The translations under genes and the position numbers were made by a program. This document shows positions 44,291-52,727 of a DNA stretch of 64,000 nt, piece by piece. The notes beneath the pieces are model-generated. The model was not told where the DNA came from, searched no databases, and saw nothing but the letters and a program-made list of their open reading frames with translations. Source of the stretch: WTFY01 sp965205275 (GTDB lineage Bacteria > Pseudomonadota > Gammaproteobacteria > UBA4575); NCBI GenBank assembly GCA_965205275.1, contig OZ242168.1, positions 62,001-126,000 of the forward strand, read 5' to 3'. How positions within the stretch are numbered: the stretch's first letter is position 1; every line of letters begins with the position of its first letter.

Positions 44291-45640
44291 TTAGAGGTCG
44301 AAGTCATCATCATTATCAGTGGCTGTACAGGGTCGAACTGCAATCTTGTTATCGACTGCATATTTCTCTGCACCGGCATCGATAATGGCCTGGGACAACG
44401 GTACATCGCCCTCAATCCAGTCCGATACAATGTTCCACTGCCGCTTGCCCGCATCCCATTGCTGAAACTTGGCCAAATGACCCCCTACGTGATCCAAACA
44501 CGTAAGATTGAGCTCCGGTACCAAACCGGTCGCTCCCAACGCCTCAATGCGCGCCGCGTCAATCTTCAGGTTCTCAAAACCCCAGCGCGCCTCCGCACTG
44601 CTCAACGGCCGATTGCCAAACCGCTCCTGCGCAATCCGTAACGCCTCCGTATGCACAATCCCAGCTAAAACCCCAAGATTCCAATACACAGAACCTAATC
44701 GACTCTTGTCCTGAAGGTCTCCCTTGCCCGAACCATACACCGTCTCAATAATATCCTGTATCACTACAAAATCCGTCCCCGCAGGATGCGTCGTGATCGC
44801 ATGATACCCATCCGCCGCCTTGCCCGCCGGAATCACATCCTCGTCCGAATTACTCCAGATGTTGCCAATCAAACGACTCACCGGATACCCGGTCCGTACC
44901 GCCGTCTGCATCGCTACAGGATTCATCACACCCCATCCTCGTAACAACACATAATCCGGCTTCAACTTGCGTATGTTGATCCACTGCGACTGCTGCTCAT
45001 TCCCAGGATGCGGAACCTCCAAAGGATGATGCGTGCAACCATGCTTCTCACACATGCTGTCCATAAAACCAATCGCCTCACGTCCATACGGTGAACCGTG
45101 ATACAACATCGCTATCTTCTTGCCCTTCAACTTGTCCCGACCACCCTCAAGCACGTCACCTATAAAGTGAACCATGATCGAATGCTCGTCATACGTGTTG
45201 ACCCCAGGCATGAAATAATACGGGAAAACATCACCACGCTGACCCGCCGTCTTGCCGTGATTCACCGCAATAATCGGCATCTTGTCCTTGCGCCCCGTCT
45301 CTACCAACGCCGTCGATATGCCTACACTCAAAGGATCAAAAAATACCGCTCCACCCTCGCGATCCTTCAAACGCTTGTAACACTCCACCCCGCGCTCAAC
45401 CGAATACTCCGTCTCGCACTCAGACCATATCAACTTCACCCCATTGACCCCACCATCCCGCTCATTCAGCAAGTTGTAGTAGTCAAGTATCCCTCCAAAA
45501 TATCCCGTACCCCCAGCAGCATACGGACCTACTCGATAACTCGGAATCGGTATGTACATGGTGTCGGCCGCCAGTACCCCCGTGCTCGATATCACCATCG
45601 AACCCAACATCACTATCAATAACATTATCTTCTTCTTCAT
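44291..45640 (-). CDS. Periplasmic substrate-binding protein, branched-chain amino acid/urea/amide ABC type (orphan)
   Basis: This 449-residue secreted protein belongs to the type I periplasmic binding fold (Leu/Ile/Val-, urea- and amide-binding group). It has a signal peptide with cleavage near residues 24-25 (STGVLA|AD), YFGGILDYYNLLNERDGGVNG, KLIWSECETEYSVERGVECY, FFDPLSVGIST, and GKKIAMLYHGSPYGREAI. Six cysteines in the mature part could form disulfides, and the C-terminus is strongly acidic (DNDDDFDL). No permease or ATPase genes lie nearby, so the ligand and transporter are unknown. The ribosome binding site is unusually strong (AAGGAGGAGGAG), suggesting high expression. Codon use differs from every neighbour: Ile is mostly ATA, and Leu, Thr, Ser, Pro and Ala favour codons ending in G. 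Confidence 0.85.
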   Translation of the reverse strand: MKKKIMLLIVMLGSMVISSTGVLAADTMYIPIPSYRVGPYAAGGTGYFGGILDYYNLLNERDGGVNGVKLIWSECETEYSVERGVECYKRLKDREGGAVFFDPLSVGISTALVETGRKDKMPIIAVNHGKTAGQRGDVFPYYFMPGVNTYDEHSIMVHFIGDVLEGGRDKLKGKKIAMLYHGSPYGREAIGFMDSMCEKHGCTHHPLEVPHPGNEQQSQWINIRKLKPDYVLLRGWGVMNPVAMQTAVRTGYPVSRLIGNIWSNSDEDVIPAGKAADGYHAITTHPAGTDFVVIQDIIETVYGSGKGDLQDKSRLGSVYWNLGVLAGIVHTEALRIAQERFGNRPLSSAEARWGFENLKIDAARIEALGATGLVPELNLTCLDHVGGHLAKFQQWDAGKRQWNIVSDWIEGDVPLSQAIIDAGAEKYAVDNKIAVRPCTATDNDDDFDL

Positions 45641-46000
45641 CTACTTTCTCCTCCTCCTTGAATAAAGAGGTTAATCATCAGTGTATACAGACATACATCT
45701 GACTCGTACTAACAACTGTGAAACTTATTGCTCACGTGTCCCTAAAGCAACTCAATGATAGCTGCTTTTTTTCTCCAATCGCATAGTCCTGCATAATGGA
45801 ATATATAGGGTTATGCAATACCAACCCCATAGTCTATCTATTATGAGATGGAATGCAAGATAAAAGTTCCATACAAGCAGGGCCGGAATATCAAGTCAGG
45901 TACATATTTAAATTCGGTCCGATACAGGCAAACCTGCAAGAGCCCACACGGATGGATCAGAAAAAGCAACCGGAAAGTTGCTGTTAGCAAGCCAGCAAAA
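45641..46000. other. Non-coding leader region of the binding-protein gene
   Basis: This 360-base stretch holds no credible gene. On the minus strand it carries the ribosome binding site for the binding-protein gene (complement of 45647-45660) and a T/A-rich region near 45763-45770. A perfect inverted repeat lies at 45790-45817 and is listed separately. I found no clear sigma70 promoter. Confidence 0.6.
45790..45817. repeat. 7-bp perfect inverted repeat upstream of the binding-protein gene
   Basis: TGCATAA (45790-45796) and TTATGCA (45811-45817) are exact reverse complements separated by 14 bases rich in A and T. The repeat is centred about 165 bases before the start codon of the minus-strand binding-protein gene, a plausible operator position. 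Confidence 0.45.
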
Positions 46001-46330
46001 TTATGGGATACAGCGAAAGACTGCAAAAGTCTGTTGTCCGTTATCCACTTTTGACATGGGTACAACGGTATCCCCACCTATATGGACAGCACTGTTACGC
46101 GCCAGTATTTGCAGTTGTTTTGCGATCATAGAAGACTGTTTTGGTACAACGGTTAGCATTTTCTGACTGACACTTACGGTGGCAGCCCCGTTTTTCTGGC
46201 AGTTTGTCACATCATTAGGGCTTAGGACACGTGCTTTTTCCCCTTCATGCGTTAATTTGACCGTCGCACATGCGGTAATGGAAAGCAAAGTTACAGCAAT
46301 TAGCCCCGCATTAAGAAGTTTGGTAACCAT
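46001..46330 (-). CDS. Small lipoprotein, DUF4156-like
   Basis: This 109-residue protein starts MVTKLLNAGLIAVTLLSITAC, a lipoprotein signal with Cys21 as the lipidation site. The mature part, with EKARVLSPNDVTNCQKNG, QKMLTVVPKQSSMIAKQLQI, ARNSAVHIGGDTVVP and a final Cys, resembles the DUF4156 lipoproteins, in which a conserved Cys pair probably forms a disulfide and the segment before the second Cys reads A-x-x-x-G-A-D/N-x-V. No function is established. A TTG four codons upstream (46342) also keeps the frame open, but the ATG gives a normal lipoprotein signal. It lies 128 bases downstream of proS on the same strand. Confidence 0.72.
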   Translation of the reverse strand: MVTKLLNAGLIAVTLLSITACATVKLTHEGEKARVLSPNDVTNCQKNGAATVSVSQKMLTVVPKQSSMIAKQLQILARNSAVHIGGDTVVPMSKVDNGQQTFAVFRCIP

Positions 46331-46458
46331 GGTTAGATTCAATGTGTGGATCAGTGTTGATGCGTTCTAAATATGCAATATCTTACCCAATCAACTTTAC
46401 AGGAATCCCTAATAAAAAAATAGGCTGGCAGTTCCTTGGCTCGTCATTTCATTTTGTA

Positions 46459-48186
46459 TCAGGTTTGACAGGTCGAAGTCTGATCTCGCAGAAAGCTGAG
46501 AATATTTTCCATAGGCACCTGGCGAATTTGTTGATCGCGTCTGTGTCTATACTCAATCTGGTTTTGTTGCAGCCCCCGTTCACTAATCACAATACGATGA
46601 GGGATGCCTATCAACTCATGGTCGGCAAATAATAATCCTGCGCGCAGGTCCCGGTCATCAAGCAGTATCTCCCAGCCCAGGTCTTCAAGTTCCCGATACA
46701 GTTGTTCGCAGGTACTGGCAACCTGTCTGGATTTTTTTGAATTGATGGGGATAATTGAAATACTGAAAGGTGCAATGGACTGTGGCCAGATAATGCCCTG
46801 TTTATCAAAATTCTGTTCGATGGCGGCGGCCACTACGCGCGTTACACCAATTCCGTAACAACCCATCGTTACAGTTTTTTCCCTGCCATCCTTGTCCAGT
46901 ACGCTAGCCTTGAGCGCTGTACTGTATTTACTGCCGAGCTGGAAAATATGTCCTACTTCAATGCCACGCTTTATCATAACCGAACCCTTGCCATCCGGGC
47001 TGATATCGCCATCAACAATTTTGCGCAGGTCCTGACTCTCATATTGGTTAAAGTTCGCCAAGTCCCGGTTCCAGTTTACTCCCTTGTAATGAAAACCCTC
47101 TTCATTTGCACCGCAGATAAAGTTCCCGAGTGCATAAGCGGCATGATCGATAATGAGCGGGCAATTTAAATACAAAGGGCCAAGTGAGCCTACCTTGCAG
47201 CCCAGCAATGCCTGGATTTCCTGTTCGCTGGCAAACACTAGGGGGCTTGCCACACTTTTCAGTTTCTGAGCCTTCACCGCATTCAGTTCATGATCTCCAC
47301 GCAGTACTAATGCAATCAATGAATCCGCTTCGCTTTTCACGATCAACGTTTTTGCAACCTGATCAGGCGATACACTCAAAAATGTGCACACTTCTTCAAT
47401 GCTGTGCTGGTTCGGAGTTACAATTTTTTCAAGTGGTTGCATGGAGGTTGTTTCAGCATTTTTTACTGGCGAAACCGGAGCTAGCTCCACATTGGCCGCA
47501 TAGTCGCTTTCGGTTGAGAATGCAATTGCATCCTCCCCGGATTCTGCCAGCACGTGAAATTCGTGCGAAACGTTTCCGCCAATACTGCCAGTGTCTGCGG
47601 CTACTGCCTTAAATTTCAGGTCTAAGCGGTTGAAGATGCGGGTATAGGTTGTGTACATCACTTCATACGTGGACTCCAGGGACTCTTTACTCAGGTGAAA
47701 TGAGTAGGCATCCTTCATACTAAACTCGCGTGCGCGCATAATTCCAAAACGCGGTCGTATCTCGTCACGAAACTTGGTTTGTATCTGGTAATAATTTATA
47801 GGTAACTGCTTATAGCTGCGTATTTCACGTCGCACTAGATCAGTGATCACTTCTTCATGTGTGGGGCCATAACAGAAATCTCTGGCATGCCGGTCCTGAA
47901 TACGTAATAACTCAGGCCCGTACTGGTTCCAGCGCCCAGACTCCTTCCAGAGTTCTGCCGGTTGTATAGAAGGCATGAGTACCTCAACAGCGCCCGATTT
48001 ATTCATTTCCTCGCGAATTATATTTTCTACCTTGCGTAAAACCCGAAGGCCAAGGGGTAGCCACGTATACAGTCCTGAGGCGAGGCGACGAATCATTCCC
48101 GCACGCAGCATAAGCTGGTGACTCATCAGTTCTGCATCGGATGGAGACTCCTTGAGCGTAAATAATGGAAACTGACTTACACGCAT
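46459..48186 (-). CDS. proS: Prolyl-tRNA synthetase
   Basis: ProS charges tRNA-Pro. The 575-residue protein is the bacterial type: a class II catalytic core (SGLYTWLPLGLRVLRKVENIIREEMNKSGAVEVLMPSIQPAELWKESGRW read as adjoining segments), the motif FCYGPTHEEVITDLVRREI (read in part), FRDEIRPRFGIMRAREFSMKDAYSF (read in part), an editing INS domain (about residues 225-385) that removes mischarged Ala, and CYGIGVTRVVAAAIEQNFD before the anticodon-binding domain. The length matches E. coli (572). It diverges from the LysR gene. Confidence 0.98.
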   Translation of the reverse strand: MRVSQFPLFTLKESPSDAELMSHQLMLRAGMIRRLASGLYTWLPLGLRVLRKVENIIREEMNKSGAVEVLMPSIQPAELWKESGRWNQYGPELLRIQDRHARDFCYGPTHEEVITDLVRREIRSYKQLPINYYQIQTKFRDEIRPRFGIMRAREFSMKDAYSFHLSKESLESTYEVMYTTYTRIFNRLDLKFKAVAADTGSIGGNVSHEFHVLAESGEDAIAFSTESDYAANVELAPVSPVKNAETTSMQPLEKIVTPNQHSIEEVCTFLSVSPDQVAKTLIVKSEADSLIALVLRGDHELNAVKAQKLKSVASPLVFASEQEIQALLGCKVGSLGPLYLNCPLIIDHAAYALGNFICGANEEGFHYKGVNWNRDLANFNQYESQDLRKIVDGDISPDGKGSVMIKRGIEVGHIFQLGSKYSTALKASVLDKDGREKTVTMGCYGIGVTRVVAAAIEQNFDKQGIIWPQSIAPFSISIIPINSKKSRQVASTCEQLYRELEDLGWEILLDDRDLRAGLLFADHELIGIPHRIVISERGLQQNQIEYRHRRDQQIRQVPMENILSFLRDQTSTCQT

Positions 48187-48489
48187 ACTCGTTTGATCTA
48201 TGTTCTGAGTTTTAACATGGTAAAAAGCTGCAGGTGCTGAATAACAAGTTGGCGCATGTTTCTAGTTTGAAAATACCCGCTTCATGCTTGAAGTCGTGAC
48301 TTTGCAAGGCTCTATGGCCCGGTCAAGGAGATGATAGATGCCAGGCTGGCTGCCTGCTGTGGTACGTTACCTGTTCGGATTTTCCCACATATTCAGTTTT
48401 ATATGCTTTAAAAATCATACGCCTATGTTAATTGCATGCGTGTATACTATGTTAATAGGTATATCCAGACAAGCTCGAGAGAGGTCGAG
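48187..48489. other. Divergent proS / lysR control region
   Basis: About 300 bases without a gene separate proS and the LysR regulator. The right end carries a repeated sequence (listed separately) and a TATACT hexamer (48443-48448) but no matching -35. No other structure stands out. Confidence 0.55.
48422..48459. repeat. Duplicated CTATGTTAAT upstream of the LysR gene
   Basis: CTATGTTAAT occurs at 48423-48432 and again at 48447-48456, 24 bases apart, and the outer ends CCTAT (48422-48426) and ATAGG (48455-48459) form an inverted repeat. The block ends 30 bases before the regulator's start codon and encloses a TATACT hexamer, a plausible site for autoregulation. Confidence 0.5.
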
Positions 48490-49398
48490 ATGGCGGACCG
48501 TCGTTTACAAGTTTTCTACACCGTTGCAAAATTGCTCAGCTTTACCAAAGCTGCAGAAACGTTGCACATGACACAGCCAGCCGTTACTTTTCAGGTACGA
48601 CAACTCGAAGAGCATTTCAATACTCGTTTGTTTGACCGAACCCACAATCGTGTCACGCTTACTGAAGCCGGACGCAGGTCTTATGAGTATGCCGAACAGA
48701 TATTCGAACTATATGCGGATATGGAGAATTCCGTCAAGGAACTTACTGGTGACGTACGTGGAGCGTTGACATTGGGTGCAAGCACAACGATTGCCGAGTA
48801 CATGCTGCCGAGTCTACTGAGCGGGTTTACCAAAAAATATCCCGATATCCAGTTGCGTCTGAAGGTTTCAAATACGGAAGGCATTGTGTCCCTGATCGAA
48901 AATAGCATGATTGATCTGGGTATTGTGGAAGGCCCGGTAACCAACAAGAATTTACTGGTAGAAGTGTGTCGTATCGATCATCTGATAGTGATTGTTTCGC
49001 CCGGGCATGAGTTGGCCAGTCGTGTCTCCATTTCAATGGAGGAGTTGATGCATTATCCATTTATCTGCCGTGAAGAAGGTTCAGGTACACGGGATGTAAT
49101 CATGGGATATATGGCAAAGCTGGGTCTGGACAGGAACAACCTTAACATATGTCTGGAACTAGGTAGCCCGGAATCCATAAAAGGAGCGGTCGAGGCCGGC
49201 ATGGGGGTTGCGATTGTATCCAGTGCCACGATTGAAAAAGAAATGAAATTACATGTGCTGAACAAACTAGACCTTGATCCTCAGCTTGAAAGGGCATTTT
49301 CCTTTGTGCGTCAGCGACAGAAGTTCCGGTTACGTGCAATGGACGAATTACTGGAGTATGCGCGTGGCTATTGCAGCCCGGGAAAACAGGCAGTATGA
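48490..49398 (+). CDS. LysR-family transcriptional regulator (CysL/CbbR-like)
   Basis: This 302-residue protein has an N-terminal winged helix-turn-helix (RRLQVFYTVAKLLSFTKAAETLHMTQPAVTFQVRQLEEHFNTRLFDRTHN read as adjoining segments) and an effector-binding domain (GALTLGASTTIAEYMLPSLL, DLGIVEGPVTNKNLL, FICREEGSGTRDVIMGYM, GAVEAGMGVAIVSSATIEKE). The GxSTTIAxYxLPxLLxxF pattern is that of CysL/CbbR-like regulators, which control sulfur assimilation or carbon fixation; no such target lies here, so the regulon is unknown. GAGAGGTCGAG before ATG 48490 provides a ribosome binding site. The open frame begins 18 codons earlier, inside the repeat block. Confidence 0.9.
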   Translation: MADRRLQVFYTVAKLLSFTKAAETLHMTQPAVTFQVRQLEEHFNTRLFDRTHNRVTLTEAGRRSYEYAEQIFELYADMENSVKELTGDVRGALTLGASTTIAEYMLPSLLSGFTKKYPDIQLRLKVSNTEGIVSLIENSMIDLGIVEGPVTNKNLLVEVCRIDHLIVIVSPGHELASRVSISMEELMHYPFICREEGSGTRDVIMGYMAKLGLDRNNLNICLELGSPESIKGAVEAGMGVAIVSSATIEKEMKLHVLNKLDLDPQLERAFSFVRQRQKFRLRAMDELLEYARGYCSPGKQAV

Positions 49399-49534
49399 AT
49401 TTCCGTACTGTTTACTTGTTACCGAAATACCAATGACAGGTTCGGGCACTGCACCAGGTGAAGCTGCCTGTAAAATGCTCTGTATCAAAGTGTAATCTAA
49501 CGTAGTTTCCTCACTCACGGTATCGAATCGATAC

Positions 49535-50629
49535 ATGATCGAATACATTAAAAACTGGTATCACCATAACTTCTCAAATCCGCAGATTGTAATCCTTGCG
49601 CTATGTCTGATTATCGGATTTGCCAGCGTATTGCTGCTTGGCGACTTTCTGGCACCTCTTTTAGCCAGCATTGTCATTGCCTATGTTCTGGATGGGGGTG
49701 TGGCGATTTTGCAGCAGGGCAGGATCCCGAGATTTCTGGCACTGATACTCGTGTTTCTTGCCTTTATAGCCTTGTTAATCCTGATTCTGTTTGGGCTGAT
49801 TCCAAAATTGTCGCAACAACTTACGCAGTTTTTTCGTGAGCTGCCAAACATGATCACGCATGGGCAAAACCTGTTGATGCAATTACCGGATAAATACCCA
49901 AGTCTCGCACAGATCTTTACTGAAGATCAGGTTAGGGAACTGATACAGTTCGTCCGGTCGCAATTGATTCTAGCCGGTCACAATTTTATCAGCCAGCCTT
50001 TAGAGTCTGTAGTGGGCCTGATCACGATCATGATTTATCTGATCCTTGTTCCGTTACTGGTTTTCTTTTTTCTCAAGGATAAGCACAAGATTCTGGGATG
50101 GGTGGAAAGCTTTTTACCATCCAATCGTGAGTTAACGAACGAAGTGTGGATTGAGGTCAATAAAAAAATTGCAAGTTACATTCGTGGCAAGGTGCTCGAA
50201 GTGCTGGTGGTCTGGTCTGCCACCTACGTGACATTTGTGTTTTTCGGTCTCGACTATGCAATGTTACTTTCATTCCTAGTGGGCATTTCTGTGATCATTC
50301 CATATGTAGGTGCTGTTGTGGTCACCATTCCGGTTACATTTGTAGCGTATTCTCAATGGGGATCCAACTCCCAGTTTGCGTATGTTCTGATTGCTTATAC
50401 CGCGATCCAGCTTCTGGACGGAAATGTTCTGGTGCCCTTGCTGTTTTCCGAAATTGTAAATTTACACCCTGCTGCGATTATTGTTGCTGTACTGATTTTT
50501 GGTGGTATCTGGGGGCTCTGGGGGGTGTTTTTCGCAATTCCGCTGGCGACACTTTTTCATGCAGTGATCCGGGCATGGACGGCGATCAATAAAGAATCCC
50601 GGCAAAAACAGCAATCCCTGTCCAGTTGA
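49535..50629 (+). CDS. AI-2E family (PerM-like) membrane permease
   Basis: This 364-residue polytopic inner-membrane protein belongs to the AI-2 exporter/PerM family. It has seven to eight hydrophobic segments, e.g. GFASVLLLGDFLAPLLASIVIAYVLDGG (read in part), LVFLAFIALLILILFGLIP, TIMIYLILVPLLVFFFLKDK, and the conserved FLVGISVIIPYVGAVVVTIPV and LDGNVLVPLLFSEIVNLHPAAIIVAVLIFGGIWGLWGVFFAIPLAT (read as adjoining segments). Transport specificity of the family is diverse (AI-2, ions, sodium/proton exchange), so none is assigned. It precedes dapA-bamC. Confidence 0.88.
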   Translation: MIEYIKNWYHHNFSNPQIVILALCLIIGFASVLLLGDFLAPLLASIVIAYVLDGGVAILQQGRIPRFLALILVFLAFIALLILILFGLIPKLSQQLTQFFRELPNMITHGQNLLMQLPDKYPSLAQIFTEDQVRELIQFVRSQLILAGHNFISQPLESVVGLITIMIYLILVPLLVFFFLKDKHKILGWVESFLPSNRELTNEVWIEVNKKIASYIRGKVLEVLVVWSATYVTFVFFGLDYAMLLSFLVGISVIIPYVGAVVVTIPVTFVAYSQWGSNSQFAYVLIAYTAIQLLDGNVLVPLLFSEIVNLHPAAIIVAVLIFGGIWGLWGVFFAIPLATLFHAVIRAWTAINKESRQKQQSLSS

Positions 50630-50757
50630 TATCGTGCATCCTATTGCTATAGTGAATCCGCAAGGCAAGTAATCAGGCCTGTTATTTTCTTGTAATGGCA
50701 TGACTCCACCAGTACTATCCAAGGCCTTCCTGATTCGCAATCCATTTGGGGTGTCTG

Positions 50758-51633
50758 GTGTTCAAAGGTAGCATGGTCGCAATTGCCACACCTATGCATG
50801 AAGATGGCGCAGTTGATTATGGCTCTCTGGCCGAGTATATCGAGTTTCATATCGAAAACAGCAGTGATGCGCTGGTGCCTGCCGGTACTACGGGTGAGTC
50901 GGCGACGCTGGATCATGCTGAACATTGTGAGGTGATTCGATTTGCAGTCGAGCAGGTCAGAGGACGTGTTCCTGTCATTGCAGGCGCCGGGACAAACTCC
51001 ACTCACGAAACCATTGGACTGACCCGATGTGCCAAAGATGCAGGTGCCGATGCTTGTTTGCTCGTTACGCCCTATTATAATAAACCGACCCAGGAGGGAT
51101 TGATACTGCACCATGAGGCCATTGCCAAAGCTACTGCTATTCCACAAATCCTTTATAATGTGCCCGGGCGCACGGCATGTGATATGTTGCCCCAGACGGT
51201 AATCCGTCTTTCCCATGTGGATAATATTATTGGTATTAAAGAGGCGACTGGTGATATAAGTCGCTGCAAGGAGATTCTCGCAGAAAGTAAAGGAGATTTT
51301 TTGTTAATCAGTGGTGACGACGCCACCGCTATGGAATTTCTGCTTGCAGGAGGTCATGGCGTGATCACCGTTACGGGAAATGTTGCGCCCAAGTTGTTTC
51401 ATGAGCTATGCGTGGCGTGCCTTGAGGGAGACCTGGCCAAAGCGCAACAAGTCAACGCCAGACTGAAGCGTCTGAACAGCGATCTATTTGTAGAGTCGAA
51501 TCCAATCCCTGTTAAGTGGTGCTTGATGGAAATGGGGTTGTTTCCGACAGGCATACGCCTGCCCATGACAATCTTATCGAGTACCCATCATGAAACACTA
51601 CGTGAAGCATTACGAATTGCTGGCAGTTTGTAA
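50758..51633 (+). CDS. dapA: 4-hydroxy-tetrahydrodipicolinate synthase
   Basis: DapA condenses pyruvate with aspartate semialdehyde, the first step of the lysine and meso-diaminopimelate branch that feeds MurE. The 291-residue TIM-barrel protein shows GSMVAIATPMHEDG, PAGTTGESATLDHAEHCEVI, VTPYYNKPTQEGLI, ILYNVPGRTACDMLP and GIKEATGDISR with the Schiff-base Lys. I chose GTG 50758 (reading MFKGSMVAIATPM), which matches the family start MFxGSxVAxxTPM; a TTG four codons upstream is less likely. bamC follows 18 bases later, as in E. coli (dapA-bamC). Confidence 0.97.
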   Translation: MFKGSMVAIATPMHEDGAVDYGSLAEYIEFHIENSSDALVPAGTTGESATLDHAEHCEVIRFAVEQVRGRVPVIAGAGTNSTHETIGLTRCAKDAGADACLLVTPYYNKPTQEGLILHHEAIAKATAIPQILYNVPGRTACDMLPQTVIRLSHVDNIIGIKEATGDISRCKEILAESKGDFLLISGDDATAMEFLLAGGHGVITVTGNVAPKLFHELCVACLEGDLAKAQQVNARLKRLNSDLFVESNPIPVKWCLMEMGLFPTGIRLPMTILSSTHHETLREALRIAGSL

Positions 51634-51651
51634 AAATGACCAGAGACCTGT

Positions 51652-52725
51652 ATGAGTAACTACCCGTTCCCAATACGATATGTAACCTTCGTTGCTGTGC
51701 TGCAACTGGCCCTCAGCGGTTGCGGTGTCCTGAAACAGCTGGGCAGTGATTATACGGACAGTACCACTACCAATACGCTCGAAGCCCCACCCGACCTGGT
51801 TACCCCAGAGTGGGAAAACAGTTTAAATATCCCAAAAACTGCGAATGACCGGGTCAGCGCACTGGAAACACGGGAACCAGCACTCGGGGCAGTGGTGTTA
51901 CCCGAGTTTCTTGAAATACGCGTGCGACGTGAGGGGCCTACACGTTGGCTGGAAGTGGATACCGACCCGGTCACATTGTGGCCGTTGTTACGTAAATTCT
52001 GGCAAGACGAAGGTTTTGGGATTGCTGAAGATGAGCCGGTACTGGGCTACATTGAAACACAATGGCTACAAAATCTGGACCGTTTCCAGGACACGCGATC
52101 TAGTCGGGAAAGTTTTGATATTACCAGCGAAAAATTTCGTGTGCGTCTTGAGCGCCAGCCTAATGCGGTAACAAATATATTTCTAACGCAACGCGGCGTA
52201 GAAGTAGCTGCCATCAATGCAGACGATCAGATCCTGTGGAAACCGCAGCCGCCTAATGGCGAGCGGGAGGCAGTGATGATGATCAGACTGATGGAATTCC
52301 TGGGCACTTCGAAAGAAGAAGCAGAGCTTAAGTTTTCCACTTCAGACTCCCAGTTTTTATACCTTGATGTCAAAGACATAGAGGGGGTGCCGGTCTTGAT
52401 GGTGGGGGATGTCTTCTCCCGGGTCTGGCGCAGAACTGGTGTAGCTCTGGATCGTTCAGGCCTGGTGGTTGAAGATCACAATCGCAACAAGGGAATATAC
52501 TTTGTATCAGTGGACACGAACGCTGTTCCCACGCAAACTGATATACAGGAAGTTGACACAGAAGAAGAAGCGTATTACCAGATTCATCTGCTTGGACAAG
52601 GCAAGCAGACTTTGATCACAGCACATGGAGTGGATCAAAAGAAGGACGTTATTCATCCGGAGACTGCAAGAAAGTTGTTACGCAGGATTGTTTCAGCCTA
52701 TCCAGGCAACTACCCCCGCGGGTGA
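51652..52725 (+). CDS. bamC: Outer membrane protein assembly factor BamC
   Basis: BamC is a lipoprotein accessory subunit of the beta-barrel assembly machine; it binds BamD (encoded at 38865-39773). The 357-residue protein has a signal peptide with lipobox ALSGC (Cys24), the unstructured N-terminal segment with TNTLEAPPDLVTPEW that matches the BamD-binding region, and two helix-grip domains (RWLEVDTDPVTLWPLLRKFWQDEGFGIAEDEPVLGYIETQW read as adjoining segments; then VLMVGDVFSRVWRRTGVALDRSGLVVEDHNRNKGIYFVSV read as adjoining segments). It is convergent with dxs, two bases between stops. Confidence 0.94.
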   Translation: MSNYPFPIRYVTFVAVLQLALSGCGVLKQLGSDYTDSTTTNTLEAPPDLVTPEWENSLNIPKTANDRVSALETREPALGAVVLPEFLEIRVRREGPTRWLEVDTDPVTLWPLLRKFWQDEGFGIAEDEPVLGYIETQWLQNLDRFQDTRSSRESFDITSEKFRVRLERQPNAVTNIFLTQRGVEVAAINADDQILWKPQPPNGEREAVMMIRLMEFLGTSKEEAELKFSTSDSQFLYLDVKDIEGVPVLMVGDVFSRVWRRTGVALDRSGLVVEDHNRNKGIYFVSVDTNAVPTQTDIQEVDTEEEAYYQIHLLGQGKQTLITAHGVDQKKDVIHPETARKLLRRIVSAYPGNYPRG

Positions 52726-52727
52726 CG

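Noticed and set aside
45098..45622. 174-residue open frame on the plus strand opposite the binding-protein gene
   Set aside because: It is low-complexity (many Arg, Tyr, His and Leu) and arises because the opposite gene uses few codons whose complement is a stop; not a gene.
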